Source: Flavobacteriales bacterium
GTDB lineage: Bacteria; Bacteroidota; Bacteroidia; Flavobacteriales_F; PHOS-HE28
Direction: 5' to 3'
Length of the DNA stretch: 48,217 bases
Assembly (NCBI GenBank): GCA_016788635.1
Contig: JAEUSU010000002.1
Span: 1 to 48,217 of the forward strand
Each line of letters opens with the position of its first letter. Position 1 is the stretch's first letter. This document shows, one piece after another, positions 24,091 to 33,157 of this stretch. The translations under genes were made by a program, and so were the position numbers. The notes beneath the pieces were generated by a model, which had not been told where the DNA came from, ran no database searches, and worked only from the letters and a program-made list of their open reading frames with translations.

Positions 24091-25362
24091 ATGTTCGACC
24101 GCCTGCTGCTGAGCATCTCCGCCACCCTGCTGCGCGCGCGCCTGCGCCAGAGCGTGGTGGCCGCCGTGGGCGTGGCCATCAGCATCGGCATGTACATCGG
24201 TCTCAGCGGCTTCATGAACGGGCTCAATAGCCTGCTCGACGGGCTCATCCTCAACCGCACCGCGCACATTCGCATCTACAACGAGATCCGCCCGGCGGAC
24301 AAGCAGCCGTTGGACCTGCTCCTGGAGAAGGCCTCGGGTGGCCGCCTCACGCACCCCTTCATCAACCGCATCAAGCCCAAGGGCGAACAGCTGGCGGTGC
24401 GCAATGCGCTGGGCATCATTGCCGCCCTGCGCAAGGACCCGCGCGTGGACGGCATCGCGCCGAAGGTCACCGCGCAGGTCTTCTTCAATGCGGGCACCAT
24501 CGAGGTGAACGGCACCATCCAGGGCATCGACCCGCTGGAAGAGGACCGCCTGCTGCACTTCAGTGACTACCTCCTGGGCTGCACGGTGGCCGACCTGGCC
24601 GGCAGCGCCAACGGCGTGGTGCTGGGCAAGGGCCTGGCCGACAAGATGCGCGCGAACCTCGGCGACGCCGTGCAGCTCTCCACAATCGCCGGTGACCGCT
24701 TCACCCTGAAGGTGATCGGCTTCTACCAGAGCGGCATGGCCGACTTCGACAACGTGACCTGTTTCACCACGCTGGCCACCGCGCAGAACCTGCTGGCGCA
24801 GCCCCGCAGCTGGATCACCGACATCCAGGTGCGCTTGAAGGACCTGGCCCTGGCCCCCGCCGTGGCGAAGGAGTACATGCGCCGCTTTGATGTGGACGCG
24901 CTGGACATCCAGGCCGCCAACGCACAGTTCGAGACCGGCAGCAGCGTGCGCAGCCTGATCAGCTATGTGGTGAGCGTAGTGCTGCTGCTGGTGGCCGGCT
25001 TCGGCATCTACAACATCCTGAACATGATGATCTATGAGAAGCTCGACAGCATCGCCATCCTGAAGGCCACCGGCTTCAGCGGGCGCGATGTGCGGGTGAT
25101 CTTCATCAACCTCAGCCTCATCATCGGTGCGTGCGGGGCGGTGGCCGGCCTGCTGCTGGGCGCGTTCATGGCCTTCGGCATCGGCCGCATCCCCTTCAAA
25201 TTCGATGCGCTGCCCACGGTGAAGACCTATCCCGTGGACCACGACCCGAAGTACTACCTGATCGGCGTGGCCTTCGCGCTCGTCACCACCTTCATCGCCG
25301 GGCTCTTCCCTGCGCGCAAGGCCAGCCGCGTGGACCCGGTGGAGATCATCCGCGGCAAATGA
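24091..25362 (+). CDS. MacB/LolE-type ABC transporter permease
   Basis: 423-aa inner-membrane permease of the type VII ABC superfamily (MacB, LolCDE, FtsX fold). One N-terminal helix (about 18-40), a large periplasmic domain (about 45-290, with VDGIAPKVTAQVFFNAG) and three C-terminal helices (SYVVSVVLLLVAGFGIYNIL, LSLIIGACGAVAGLLLGA, LIGVAFALVTTFIAGLFPARKASRVDPVEIIRG). The last motif, P-A-R-K-A-S-x-x-D-P-V-E-I-I-R, is the family signature. Together with the adaptor and ATPase it should form an ATP-driven export or mechanotransmission complex; the substrate is unknown. The ATG of the ATPase overlaps the stop (ATGA). Confidence 0.93.
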   Translation: MFDRLLLSISATLLRARLRQSVVAAVGVAISIGMYIGLSGFMNGLNSLLDGLILNRTAHIRIYNEIRPADKQPLDLLLEKASGGRLTHPFINRIKPKGEQLAVRNALGIIAALRKDPRVDGIAPKVTAQVFFNAGTIEVNGTIQGIDPLEEDRLLHFSDYLLGCTVADLAGSANGVVLGKGLADKMRANLGDAVQLSTIAGDRFTLKVIGFYQSGMADFDNVTCFTTLATAQNLLAQPRSWITDIQVRLKDLALAPAVAKEYMRRFDVDALDIQAANAQFETGSSVRSLISYVVSVVLLLVAGFGIYNILNMMIYEKLDSIAILKATGFSGRDVRVIFINLSLIIGACGAVAGLLLGAFMAFGIGRIPFKFDALPTVKTYPVDHDPKYYLIGVAFALVTTFIAGLFPARKASRVDPVEIIRGK

Positions 25363-26060
25363 GCAACGGCGATCCCGTCATCGAGGCGCGCGGCATTGTC
25401 AAATGGTTCCGCGACCCCGTGGACACCCAAGTGCTGAAGGGTGTGGACCTGAAGGTGATGCGCGGCGAGTTCGCCAGTGTGATGGGCAAGAGCGGCTGCG
25501 GCAAGAGCACCCTGCTCTACATCCTCAGCACCATGGACACGGACTATTCGGGCGAACTCCTTCTGGACGGCGAGCGCATCACCGGCGCGCCGCACGAGCA
25601 CCTGAGCCGCCTGCGCAACGAGAAGATCGGCTTCGTGTTCCAGTTCCACTACCTCATCCCCGAGTTCACCGTGCTGCGCAACGTGATGCTACCGGGGCTG
25701 AAGCGCGGCCTCCTCACCGAACGTGAGGTCGAGGAGCGTGCCATGACCCACCTCCGCACCATGGGCGTGGACCACCAGGCACAAAAGCGGGCCAACCAGG
25801 TGAGCGGGGGCGAGAAGCAGCGCGTGGCCATCGCCCGCGCGTTGATCAACGAGCCGCTGATCCTCATGTGCGACGAGCCCACCGGCAACCTCGACAGCCG
25901 CAACAGCGACATTGTCCTGGGCATCTTCAAGGGACTGTCCGCAAAAGGCCAGAGCCTGCTGGTGGTGACGCACGACGAGGACTTCGCGCTCAACACCGAC
26001 CGCACCATTGTGATGGACGATGGCCGCGTGGTGGACCACGGAAAAGAAATGTCCGTCTAA
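25359..26060 (+). CDS. MacB/LolD-type ABC transporter ATP-binding protein
   Basis: 233-aa ATPase partner of the upstream permease. Walker A GKSGCGKST (43-51), Q-loop VFQFHYLIPEFTV, signature VSGGEKQRVAIARAL, Walker B LILMCDEPTGNLD and switch His in VVTHDED are all present. LIPEFTVLRNVMLPGL is typical of the LolD/MacB/FtsE subgroup. Start at the ATG that overlaps the permease stop by 4 nt; the longer upstream frame is a shadow of the permease. Last gene of the operon; the next gene converges 11 nt further on. Confidence 0.94.
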   Translation: MSNGDPVIEARGIVKWFRDPVDTQVLKGVDLKVMRGEFASVMGKSGCGKSTLLYILSTMDTDYSGELLLDGERITGAPHEHLSRLRNEKIGFVFQFHYLIPEFTVLRNVMLPGLKRGLLTEREVEERAMTHLRTMGVDHQAQKRANQVSGGEKQRVAIARALINEPLILMCDEPTGNLDSRNSDIVLGIFKGLSAKGQSLLVVTHDEDFALNTDRTIVMDDGRVVDHGKEMSV

Positions 26061-26071
26061 AGCGCCACCCC

Positions 26072-29071
26072 TCAGGGCGACGTTGCCGTAAGGGTCCACT
26101 GCGACACTGTGCGCCGTGCCACCGCCTGCGATACCGCCTCCTGCACCTTGGTGCGGATGTTCATCTCCTGCAGCTTCTTGTTGTCCGCGCTGGGATACAC
26201 CCGGTTGCTGAGGAAGACATACACAGTTCGCGTTTCGGGATCGGCCCAGGCCATGGTACCGGTGAAGCCCGTGTGGCCGTAGCTGGCGTAGCTCACACAC
26301 TCGCAGGTGGGGCCCTTCTCGCCCGCCCGTGCCGGCTTGTCGAACCCGAGCGCCCGGCGGTTGCCGCGTCCGTCCGGTTTGCAGAACTGGCACTTCGTGA
26401 ACTCCTTCACCACTTCCTCCGTCAGGAAACGGCGGCCGCCATAGGTGCCGCCGTTCACCAACAGCTGCATCAGCACGGCCACGTCCAGCGCATTACTGAA
26501 GAGGCCTGCATGGCCTGCCACACCACCCAGCATGGCGGCACCCGGGTCGTGCACATCGCCCCACACCTGCGCGTTGCGGAAGATCACGTCGTACTCGGTG
26601 GGCATGATGCGCTCCTTCGGGAAGCGCTTCAGCGGTTGATAGCCCATGGTGGCCAGGCCCAGCGGTGCGTAGAACTCCTCATCTACAAAACGGTCCAGCG
26701 GGCGGCCACTGAGGCGTTCCACCACACGCATGAGCAGGTAGTAGCCCATGTCGCTGTACACGTACTCGCCTTGCTTGCTCAGCGGCGTGTCCAGCACCCA
26801 CTTGTACAGGCTGTCGGTGTAGGTGTTCAGCAGGAAGACATTGTCCGCCACGCGCAGGCCATGCGTGGAGTCCGGCTTGGTGGTGACCACACCGGGCCGG
26901 AACTGTCCATCCTTGCGGATGCGCGTCCAGAACGGCATGAAGGGTTTGAGGCCGGCCTGGTGCGTGAGGATGTCGCGCAGGCCCATGCGCGCATGTGCGG
27001 GGTGCGCGCGTTCCAGCTCGGGCAGGTAGGTGCCCAGATCTTTGTTCAGGTCCAGCTTGCCCTGGTCCACCAATTTCATCAACGCCAATGTGCTGGCAGC
27101 CACCTTGGTGATGCTGGCCAGGTCGTACAGATCGGTGGGGGTGACCGTGCGGTCCTTCGCGTAGTTGGTGTGGCCGTAAGCCTTGTTCCACACCACCTGC
27201 CCGTCCACGGCCACAAGCACTTGGCAACCGGGATAAGCCTTCGCGGTCAGACCCTCCTTCACCACCGCATCAATGGCCAGCATGTCCGCGGGATCAATAC
27301 CGGCAGAGGCGGGCGTGCCGAAACGGAAGCGGTCCACAGCGGCCATCTCCAGTCCATCCCCGATCTGGAAATAGGAAGAAGGCGTGACCGGCATGCGGCC
27401 GGGCGTGCCGATGGCACCGAACAGCGCCTGTGCGGCCAGGTCCATGGTCTCGGCGTTCTCCTCGTAGGCGAGCAAAAGCGCGCGCAGGTCCTGTGCGCCG
27501 TATGCACGGGTAAGGCGGTACGGGTTGCCGAAGTACACCACGGCGGTGCGCTGCTTCGCGTTCAACTGCTTGAGCGCATCGAACACGGCATCGGGCACAT
27601 TGAAATCCTTCTCCGGCCGTGTGCCCGGTTTGTGCACCGATGCGATCACCAGGTCGAAGCCCTTCAACTTGTCCAGCAGCAGGGCCAGGCTGTCCTTGCG
27701 TGGCGTCTTCGACAAGGTGAATGTGGTGACAGGCGCATAGCGCGCGAGCCCTTGGTGGAAGGCGTTGCCGGCCTCATCTCCGATGGCCACGGCCGCAATG
27801 CGCAGGCTGTCCACCCGGAGGATGGGCAGGAAGCCGTCGCGGTTGCGCAGCAGGGTGAGCGAGCGGGCATACAACGCACGTTTCAAGGCCTGCGCTTCGG
27901 CCGTGTTCAGGTCGCTGTCCAGGTCCTTCAACGCCACGTTGCGGCGCTCGGCCAGCCCGGCCCACTCCTTCGCGCGCAGCACCTTCAGGCATCTGTGGTC
28001 GATCATCTCGCGGGCCACCACGCCGCTATCCACCGCCTGGCGGATGCGCTCGATGGCCTTCACGGGATCCTGCGGAAAGAGCATCACATCATTACCGGCG
28101 AGCAGCGCGCGCAGCTCGATCTCGCCGGGCTTGTCCGCCTTGCTCACGCCCTTCATGTTCAGCGCATCGGTGAAGATGAGGCCGGTGAAGCCGAGCTCGC
28201 GGCTGAGCAGGTCGCTTACCACAGGCTTGCTCAGGGTGCTGGGCATGCGCGGGGTGCTGTCGATGGCGGGCACCTCCAGGTGGGCCACCATCACCGCCTG
28301 AAGGCCCTCCTCCACCAGGCGATGGAAGGGATAGAGCTCCAGGCTGTCCAGGCGCGTGCGGCTGTGGGCGATCACGGGCAGGGCCAGGTGCGAGTCGGTG
28401 TCCGTATCGCCGTGGCCGGGAAAGTGCTTGGCCGTGGCGATGACACCGCCCTGCTGCAGGCCTTTCATGTAGGCGATGCTCTTGCGCGCCACCAGCTCAC
28501 GGTCCTCACCGAAGCTGCGGTCGTTGATCACGGGGTTCGCGGGGTTGTTGTTCACATCGGCCACCGGGCTGAAGCTGACGTGTACACCCATGCGCCGCAT
28601 CTGCCGGGCGATCTCGCGCCCCATGGCCACGATGTCCTCGTCATTGCGCAGCGCGCCCAGCGTCATCTGCCGGGGGAACTTCACGGTGCTGTCCAGCCGC
28701 ATGGCCAGGCCCCACTCCAGGTCCATGCCCAGCAGCAGCGGGGTCTTGGCCACGTTCTGGTAACGGTTCGTCAGTTCGGCCTGGCGGCGGGGCCCGCCCT
28801 GGAAGAAGATGAGGCCGCCGATGTTGCGCTCGGCGATCAACTTCGCTGTTTCCTGCTCATGCTTCGCGCCCTTGTTGCTGTAGGCGGCCACCATCATCAG
28901 CTGCGCGATGCGCTCATCCAGCGTAAGCGAGGCGAACACGGAATCGGCCCAGGGGCTGGGGCGGTCCATGAAGGCCGGGCGCAACGGGCCCTGGCGGCCG
29001 CGCTCCGGTCCGTTGCCGAAGGCCAGGAACACCGCGGCCAGCGCGGGAAGGATGAGGTGTCTACGCTTCAT
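26072..29071 (-). CDS. Glycoside hydrolase family 3 fused to a class C beta-lactamase-like domain
   Basis: 999-aa exported two-enzyme protein. Residues 1-20 form a signal peptide. About 40-390 is a GH3 (NagZ-like) catalytic domain with LLLGMDLEWGLAMRLD and KHFPGHGDTDTDSH (215-228, the beta-N-acetylhexosaminidase signature with the catalytic His-Asp pair). About 400-590 is a GH3 C-terminal-like domain. About 605-990 is a serine beta-lactamase/penicillin-binding-protein-like domain with S653-I-T-K656 (SxxK) and YSDMGYYLL at the YxN position. This architecture is known in Bacteroidota and suggests cell-wall sugar and peptide processing or recycling in the periplasm. A perfect -7 box lies 10 nt upstream. 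Confidence 0.93.
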   Translation of the reverse strand: MKRRHLILPALAAVFLAFGNGPERGRQGPLRPAFMDRPSPWADSVFASLTLDERIAQLMMVAAYSNKGAKHEQETAKLIAERNIGGLIFFQGGPRRQAELTNRYQNVAKTPLLLGMDLEWGLAMRLDSTVKFPRQMTLGALRNDEDIVAMGREIARQMRRMGVHVSFSPVADVNNNPANPVINDRSFGEDRELVARKSIAYMKGLQQGGVIATAKHFPGHGDTDTDSHLALPVIAHSRTRLDSLELYPFHRLVEEGLQAVMVAHLEVPAIDSTPRMPSTLSKPVVSDLLSRELGFTGLIFTDALNMKGVSKADKPGEIELRALLAGNDVMLFPQDPVKAIERIRQAVDSGVVAREMIDHRCLKVLRAKEWAGLAERRNVALKDLDSDLNTAEAQALKRALYARSLTLLRNRDGFLPILRVDSLRIAAVAIGDEAGNAFHQGLARYAPVTTFTLSKTPRKDSLALLLDKLKGFDLVIASVHKPGTRPEKDFNVPDAVFDALKQLNAKQRTAVVYFGNPYRLTRAYGAQDLRALLLAYEENAETMDLAAQALFGAIGTPGRMPVTPSSYFQIGDGLEMAAVDRFRFGTPASAGIDPADMLAIDAVVKEGLTAKAYPGCQVLVAVDGQVVWNKAYGHTNYAKDRTVTPTDLYDLASITKVAASTLALMKLVDQGKLDLNKDLGTYLPELERAHPAHARMGLRDILTHQAGLKPFMPFWTRIRKDGQFRPGVVTTKPDSTHGLRVADNVFLLNTYTDSLYKWVLDTPLSKQGEYVYSDMGYYLLMRVVERLSGRPLDRFVDEEFYAPLGLATMGYQPLKRFPKERIMPTEYDVIFRNAQVWGDVHDPGAAMLGGVAGHAGLFSNALDVAVLMQLLVNGGTYGGRRFLTEEVVKEFTKCQFCKPDGRGNRRALGFDKPARAGEKGPTCECVSYASYGHTGFTGTMAWADPETRTVYVFLSNRVYPSADNKKLQEMNIRTKVQEAVSQAVARRTVSQWTLTATSP

Positions 29072-29081
29072 ATGCAGCCTT

Positions 29082-29089
29082 CAAAACTA
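29082..29089 (-). promoter_or_regulatory. Predicted -7 box of the GH3-beta-lactamase gene
   Basis: Reverse strand TAGTTTTG, a perfect TAnnTTTG, ending 10 nt before the ATG at 29071-29069. Confidence 0.6.
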
Positions 29090-29317
29090 CCGGGTGGCCA
29101 GAGGGGCATCCCGCAAGGGCCGCGCCAGTTTTGAACACTGCGGCGGGAAAGACTCCGCCGATGAGCAATGGTGAAGCCCTTGAAGTTGGAACGTGCGGCT
29201 GGTCGTGATGGTATTGCCGTGCGGCCTGACCGCCGCCCGTGCTTCCAACGCAACTGACCTCCGTCATCCCCCACCCCACCATGGATCCACAGTTTCGTGC
29301 CACAAGACCGAACTTCC

Positions 29318-30169
29318 ATGAGCACCATCCTCGTTCCCACCGACCTCGGCACCGTAAGCCAGTATGCCCTGGACATGGCCGCAATGGTGGCCCGGCGCAG
29401 GGGCTCCTCCATCCGCATGCTGCATGCGGTGGACACCTTGGGCGGCTGGACCGAAAGCGACTTCAGCACCCCGCGCATGGCCAGCATGCCTCCCACCACA
29501 CAGGAAAAGTTCTTCCCCGAGGTGCGCAAGGCCATCGGCAAGGCCCGCGCGAAACTGGATGCGCTTTCCGCGGGGCTGGGGAAGAAGAAGATCGAGGCCA
29601 CCTACGACATCGGCTTCAACCTCGCGTGGCGCAGCATTGTGGACTTCGCAGGCAGGCTGCCCGCCGAGCTCATCGTGATGGGCTCCACCGGTGCGGGCGG
29701 CAAGCTCTTCGGCAGCAACGCGCAGCATGTGGTGCGCATGGCGGACTGTCCGGTGCTCACCCTCCGCAAGGCCCCGCCGGACAAGATCGCGAACGCGCTG
29801 ATCCTGGTGGACACCGCCGAAAAGAACCCCGGCGCCGGGCTCGCACCACTGCTGGACATTCTCTCCAGCTTCAAGTGCAAGCTTCACCTGCTGCATGTGA
29901 ATACTCCGGCCGGTTTCGACAGCACGTACAGCCACACGGACAAGCTGGAAGCCTTCGCACGCCGGCTCACCCCGGCATTCCACCTGCATGTGATCGACCA
30001 CTTCACACCGGTGGAGGGTGCCATGGCCTTTGCGGAACGCGACCACATGGACCTGATCGCCCTGCGCACCCACGGCCGCACCGGCATACGCGCCGCCTTG
30101 AGCGCCAGCGTGGCCGAGGACCTCATGTCCCATGGCACACGACCGGTGCTTGTGCAACGTTCCGCATGA
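29318..30169 (+). CDS. Universal stress protein (tandem UspA domains)
   Basis: 283-aa cytoplasmic protein with two UspA-like halves. Half 1 begins MSTILVPTDLGTVSQYALDMAA and contains VMGSTGAGGKLFGSNAQHVV, the ATP-loop region, shortened by about three residues relative to the G-x2-G-x9-G-S pattern. Half 2 begins ANALILVDTAEKNPGAGLAP and ends TGIRAALSASVAEDLMSHGTRPVLV. Such tandem USPs respond to starvation or redox stress. A GTG start at 29297 would add seven residues. The stop overlaps the next gene by ATGA, starting a cluster of stress-signalling genes. Confidence 0.85.
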   Translation: MSTILVPTDLGTVSQYALDMAAMVARRRGSSIRMLHAVDTLGGWTESDFSTPRMASMPPTTQEKFFPEVRKAIGKARAKLDALSAGLGKKKIEATYDIGFNLAWRSIVDFAGRLPAELIVMGSTGAGGKLFGSNAQHVVRMADCPVLTLRKAPPDKIANALILVDTAEKNPGAGLAPLLDILSSFKCKLHLLHVNTPAGFDSTYSHTDKLEAFARRLTPAFHLHVIDHFTPVEGAMAFAERDHMDLIALRTHGRTGIRAALSASVAEDLMSHGTRPVLVQRSA

Positions 30170-30774
30170 AAATGACCGTTCGTCCCAATTCCACCGATCG
30201 GGTGACGGATGTCAGGGACGGCGTGCATGAACTGTCCTTCTTTCGGTCCGAGAACCGCATCAACAGGGCCGCGCTCCACTTGAAAGGCATCAGTACCATC
30301 GATCACCTCGTCCTCGAGCTGCGCAAGCCTGGAGCGCGCAGCTACCTGGACATTCTGCGCATGGCCCGCATCCCGCTCACGCAGTGGCAGGCGCGTGCGC
30401 AGTGGAACGGCAAGCGGTACACCCGGACCTGCATCGCGCAAAACCGGGAGTTCGAACTGTTGCTCATTGCGTACGAGCCCGGGCAGCGCACCTCGATCCA
30501 CGACTACGACAGCACCCATGCCTGGGTGCACCCCTTGATGGGCGAGTTGACCGAGGAGCGCTATGAGCTGGCTGCCGAAGGCCATCCGGTGCTCACCAGT
30601 TCGGTGGTGCTGCACCCCGACTCCTTCTCCTACCTGACCCGTTCGCACAGCATACACCGCTATGTGAACACCGGCGAAGGCCGCGCCCTGAGCCTGAACC
30701 TGTACAGTGCCCCGCTGCGCCAATGGAAGGTGTATGACGAACGCGGCGGCATGCGCCAGGAGCGCGTGATCTGA
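30166..30774 (+). CDS. Cysteine dioxygenase family cupin with altered iron site
   Basis: 202-aa cytoplasmic cupin related to type I cysteine dioxygenase (CDO), which oxidises cysteine to cysteine sulfinate. Family landmarks: PGQRTSIHDYDSTHAWV, where CDO has H-D-H, then MGELTEERY, SYLTRSHSIHRYVN and SLNLYSAPL (CDO S-L-H-L-Y-S-P-P). The metal ligands would be H112 and H164, but the second ligand is Tyr114 instead of His; H118 is nearby. CDO proteins use three His. Either H118 substitutes, or the protein is not a standard CDO. It is translationally coupled to a universal stress protein and followed 41 nt later by a histidine kinase. Confidence 0.75.
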   Translation: MKMTVRPNSTDRVTDVRDGVHELSFFRSENRINRAALHLKGISTIDHLVLELRKPGARSYLDILRMARIPLTQWQARAQWNGKRYTRTCIAQNREFELLLIAYEPGQRTSIHDYDSTHAWVHPLMGELTEERYELAAEGHPVLTSSVVLHPDSFSYLTRSHSIHRYVNTGEGRALSLNLYSAPLRQWKVYDERGGMRQERVI

Positions 30775-30793
30775 TCCCCACCGCGCCAAGGGA

Positions 30794-30801
30794 TAAATTC
30801 G
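30794..30801 (+). promoter_or_regulatory. Predicted -7 box of the histidine kinase-regulator genes
   Basis: TAAATTCG, one base off TAnnTTTG, ends 14 nt before the ATG at 30816. Confidence 0.4.
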
Positions 30802-30815
30802 GCGCCACAACGATC

Positions 30816-32021
30816 ATGACCGGAACCTTCAGCGCAACGGACCTGGCGCGCATCAGCCACATCATGTTCCGCTCGGCGGCAGAGGGGCTGGTGGTGGTGG
30901 ATGCAGAGGGACGCATGCGGCTGTGCAACCCGCGGCTCGCAGATCTCTTCGGTTATAAGGAAGAGGAATTGCTGGGCCAGCCCATCGAAATGCTGCTGCC
31001 CGAAGGCACGCGGCACCGGCACACGAACGACCGCGCTCAATACCACCAGCACCCGCAGCAGCGCCCCATGGGCGCGGGGTTGGACCTGCAGGGCCGCCGC
31101 AGGAACGGCATGACCTTCCCGCTGGAGGTGAGCCTGAACCACTTCGAGGTGGACGGCATCCGGTACGTGATGGCGCTGGTGACCGACATCAGCAAACGCC
31201 GCATGGCGGAGTTGGAACTGCAGCAGACCAACGTGGAACTGGAGCACCGGGTGGAGCGCCGCACGGCCGAGCTGCGCAAGGCGGAAATGACCGTACGGGA
31301 GGCGCTGGAAAAGGAGCGCGAACTGAACGCCTTGAAGTCCCGCTTCATCAGTCTGGTGTCCCACGAGTTCCGCACGCCGCTCAGCGCCATCCTCAGCTCG
31401 GTGGACCTGATCGCCCGCTACAGCGAAGGCTCGGAGAACGTGCTGCGCCATGTGAACAAGGTGCGCACCAAGGTGCGTGAGCTCACCACCATGCTCAACG
31501 AGTTCCTTTCACTGGAGCGGCTGGAGCAGGGCGACCTGGTGTGCGAACCCAGCCGCTTTGATGTGGTGCACCTGGGCATCGAGCTCATCGAGGAGCTGCG
31601 CGGCATCGCCAAGGCCGGGCAGGACCTGCACTTTGAGCACCTGGGCGAGGAGCGTGAGGTGATGCTGGACCGCCGCATGGTGGCCGGCATCATGACCAAC
31701 CTGACGAGCAACGCCATCAAATACTCGCCCGAGGGACACGATGTGGACCTGCGCACCCACCACCTGGGCGACCGCCTGCGCATTCAGGTGATCGACCACG
31801 GCATGGGCATACCGGAAGCGGACCAGCAGCACTTGTTCGAGCGCTTTTATCGTGCCCACAATGCGCTCACCATCCAGGGCACCGGCCTGGGCCTGAACAT
31901 CGTGAAACGGTATGTGGACCTGATGCAGGGATCCATCCACTTCACCAGCAAGGAAGGCCTGGGCACCACCTTCACGGTGGAACTGCCGCTGGGGGCCGGC
32001 ACACCGGACACATCATCCTGA
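30816..32021 (+). CDS. Soluble PAS-domain sensor histidine kinase
   Basis: 401-aa cytoplasmic kinase without transmembrane segments. A PAS domain lies at about residues 12-127 (GLVVVDAEGRMRLCNPRLADLFGY, VTDISKRR), followed by a coiled-coil linker, then an H box with H183 in SLVSHEFRTPLSAIL. The ATP-binding domain has an N box TNLTSNAIKYSP, G1 DHGMGIPEA, F box LFERFYRA and G2 GTGLGLNIVK. The PAS domain may bind haem, flavin or nothing; there is no diagnostic residue to decide. The receiver-CNBD-HTH regulator starts 4 nt after the stop and is the obvious partner. Confidence 0.92.
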   Translation: MTGTFSATDLARISHIMFRSAAEGLVVVDAEGRMRLCNPRLADLFGYKEEELLGQPIEMLLPEGTRHRHTNDRAQYHQHPQQRPMGAGLDLQGRRRNGMTFPLEVSLNHFEVDGIRYVMALVTDISKRRMAELELQQTNVELEHRVERRTAELRKAEMTVREALEKERELNALKSRFISLVSHEFRTPLSAILSSVDLIARYSEGSENVLRHVNKVRTKVRELTTMLNEFLSLERLEQGDLVCEPSRFDVVHLGIELIEELRGIAKAGQDLHFEHLGEEREVMLDRRMVAGIMTNLTSNAIKYSPEGHDVDLRTHHLGDRLRIQVIDHGMGIPEADQQHLFERFYRAHNALTIQGTGLGLNIVKRYVDLMQGSIHFTSKEGLGTTFTVELPLGAGTPDTSS

Positions 32022-32025
32022 ACCC

Positions 32026-33096
32026 ATGACCATGAAGACCATTCTGCTGATCGAGGACGACGCCGATGTACGGGACAATACCGCCGAGATATTGGAGCTG
32101 GCGCGCTACCGCGTGCTGAAGGCCGAGAACGGCAAGCGCGGCGTGGACATCGCCCGCAAGGAGCTGCCGGACCTGATCCTGTGCGACATCATGATGCCCG
32201 AGCTGGACGGCTATGGCGTGCTGCACCTGCTGGGGCGCGACCCCGCCACTGCCGAGATCCCATTGGTCTTCCTCAGTGCGAAGGCCGAGCGGTCCGATGT
32301 GCGCAAGGGCATGGAACTGGGTGCGGACGACTACCTCACCAAACCCTTCGAGGAGAGCGAACTGCTCAACGCCATCGAGAGCCGCCTGCGCCGCCTGGAC
32401 CTCTTCAAGCGCGGCTTTGACCACACCGTGGAGGGCATGCACAAGCTGATGGACAAGGCCCGTGAGACCGGTGCGCTGGACGTGCTCTCCAAGGACCGCA
32501 AGACCCGGTCCGTGGAGCGTAAGGAGATCCTCTTCCAGGAAGGCGACGACATGCGCCAGGTGTTCATGGTCCTGAAGGGTAAAGTGCGCACCTTCAAGAT
32601 GAACGATGACGGCAAGGAACTGGTGACCGGACTGCATGGCGAAGGCGACCTGCTCGGCTACATGCCCGTGCTGGAGCACACGGGCGCCAATGAAACGGCC
32701 GAGGCCATGGAGCCCAGCGAGGTGGCCGTGATCCCCCGCGAGGACCTCATCAACCTGATGTACCGCGACCGCGACATCAGCATACGCTTCATCAAGCTGC
32801 TGGCGCGTGATGTGAAGGAGAAGGAGGCCCGGCTGCTGGAACTGGCCTATGCGCCCGTGCGCCAGCGCGTGGCCCGCGCACTGCTCCGCCTGCGCGACCG
32901 CTTCAGCACCACCAACGCCCCCAACGACCTGGGTGTGCGCATCAGCCGCGAGGAGCTGGCCACCATCGTGGGCACCGCCACCGAATCGCTCATCCGCGCC
33001 CTTACGGACCTGAAGGAGACCGGCGCCGTGGAAGTGCACGGGCGCGAGATCCGCATCGCGCAACCCCGCGAGCTCGAACGCATCGCGGGCGGATAG
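32026..33096 (+). CDS. Response regulator with receiver, cyclic-nucleotide-binding-like and Crp-type HTH domains
   Basis: 356-aa transcription factor. The receiver domain, residues 4-125, has acidic pocket E10/D11/D12, phospho-acceptor D54 (LILCDIMMPELDG) and K106 (DDYLTKPFEE). A helical linker is followed by a Crp/Fnr-like sensor barrel, about 155-275 (KEILFQEGDDMRQVFMVLKGKV, LHGEGDLLGY), a dimer helix and winged HTH, about 285-350 (VRISREELATIVGTATESLIR, LKETGAVEV). This joins two-component phosphorylation to a Crp-type regulator. The barrel lacks an obvious cAMP phosphate-binding R-S motif, so ligand binding is uncertain. The genes around it are probable targets (inference). An alternative ATG is at 32032. 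Confidence 0.9.
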   Translation: MTMKTILLIEDDADVRDNTAEILELARYRVLKAENGKRGVDIARKELPDLILCDIMMPELDGYGVLHLLGRDPATAEIPLVFLSAKAERSDVRKGMELGADDYLTKPFEESELLNAIESRLRRLDLFKRGFDHTVEGMHKLMDKARETGALDVLSKDRKTRSVERKEILFQEGDDMRQVFMVLKGKVRTFKMNDDGKELVTGLHGEGDLLGYMPVLEHTGANETAEAMEPSEVAVIPREDLINLMYRDRDISIRFIKLLARDVKEKEARLLELAYAPVRQRVARALLRLRDRFSTTNAPNDLGVRISREELATIVGTATESLIRALTDLKETGAVEVHGREIRIAQPRELERIAGG

Positions 33097-33157
33097 CCTG
33101 CTTCGCCTGCTCTTCGCCCCGCGCGGCTTACTTTTCGCCCACCGAACCGAACCACGC

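Noticed and set aside
23010..26060. Complete tripartite efflux pump
   Set aside because: Adaptor, permease and ATPase are present, but no outer-membrane TolC-like gene is in the window, so only a MacAB-like set is claimed.
25868..29134. Very long open frame (1,088 codons) on the plus strand
   Set aside because: It is antisense to the GH3-beta-lactamase gene, is rich in His, Gln and Arg as expected from reverse reading of high-GC coding DNA, and has no domain.
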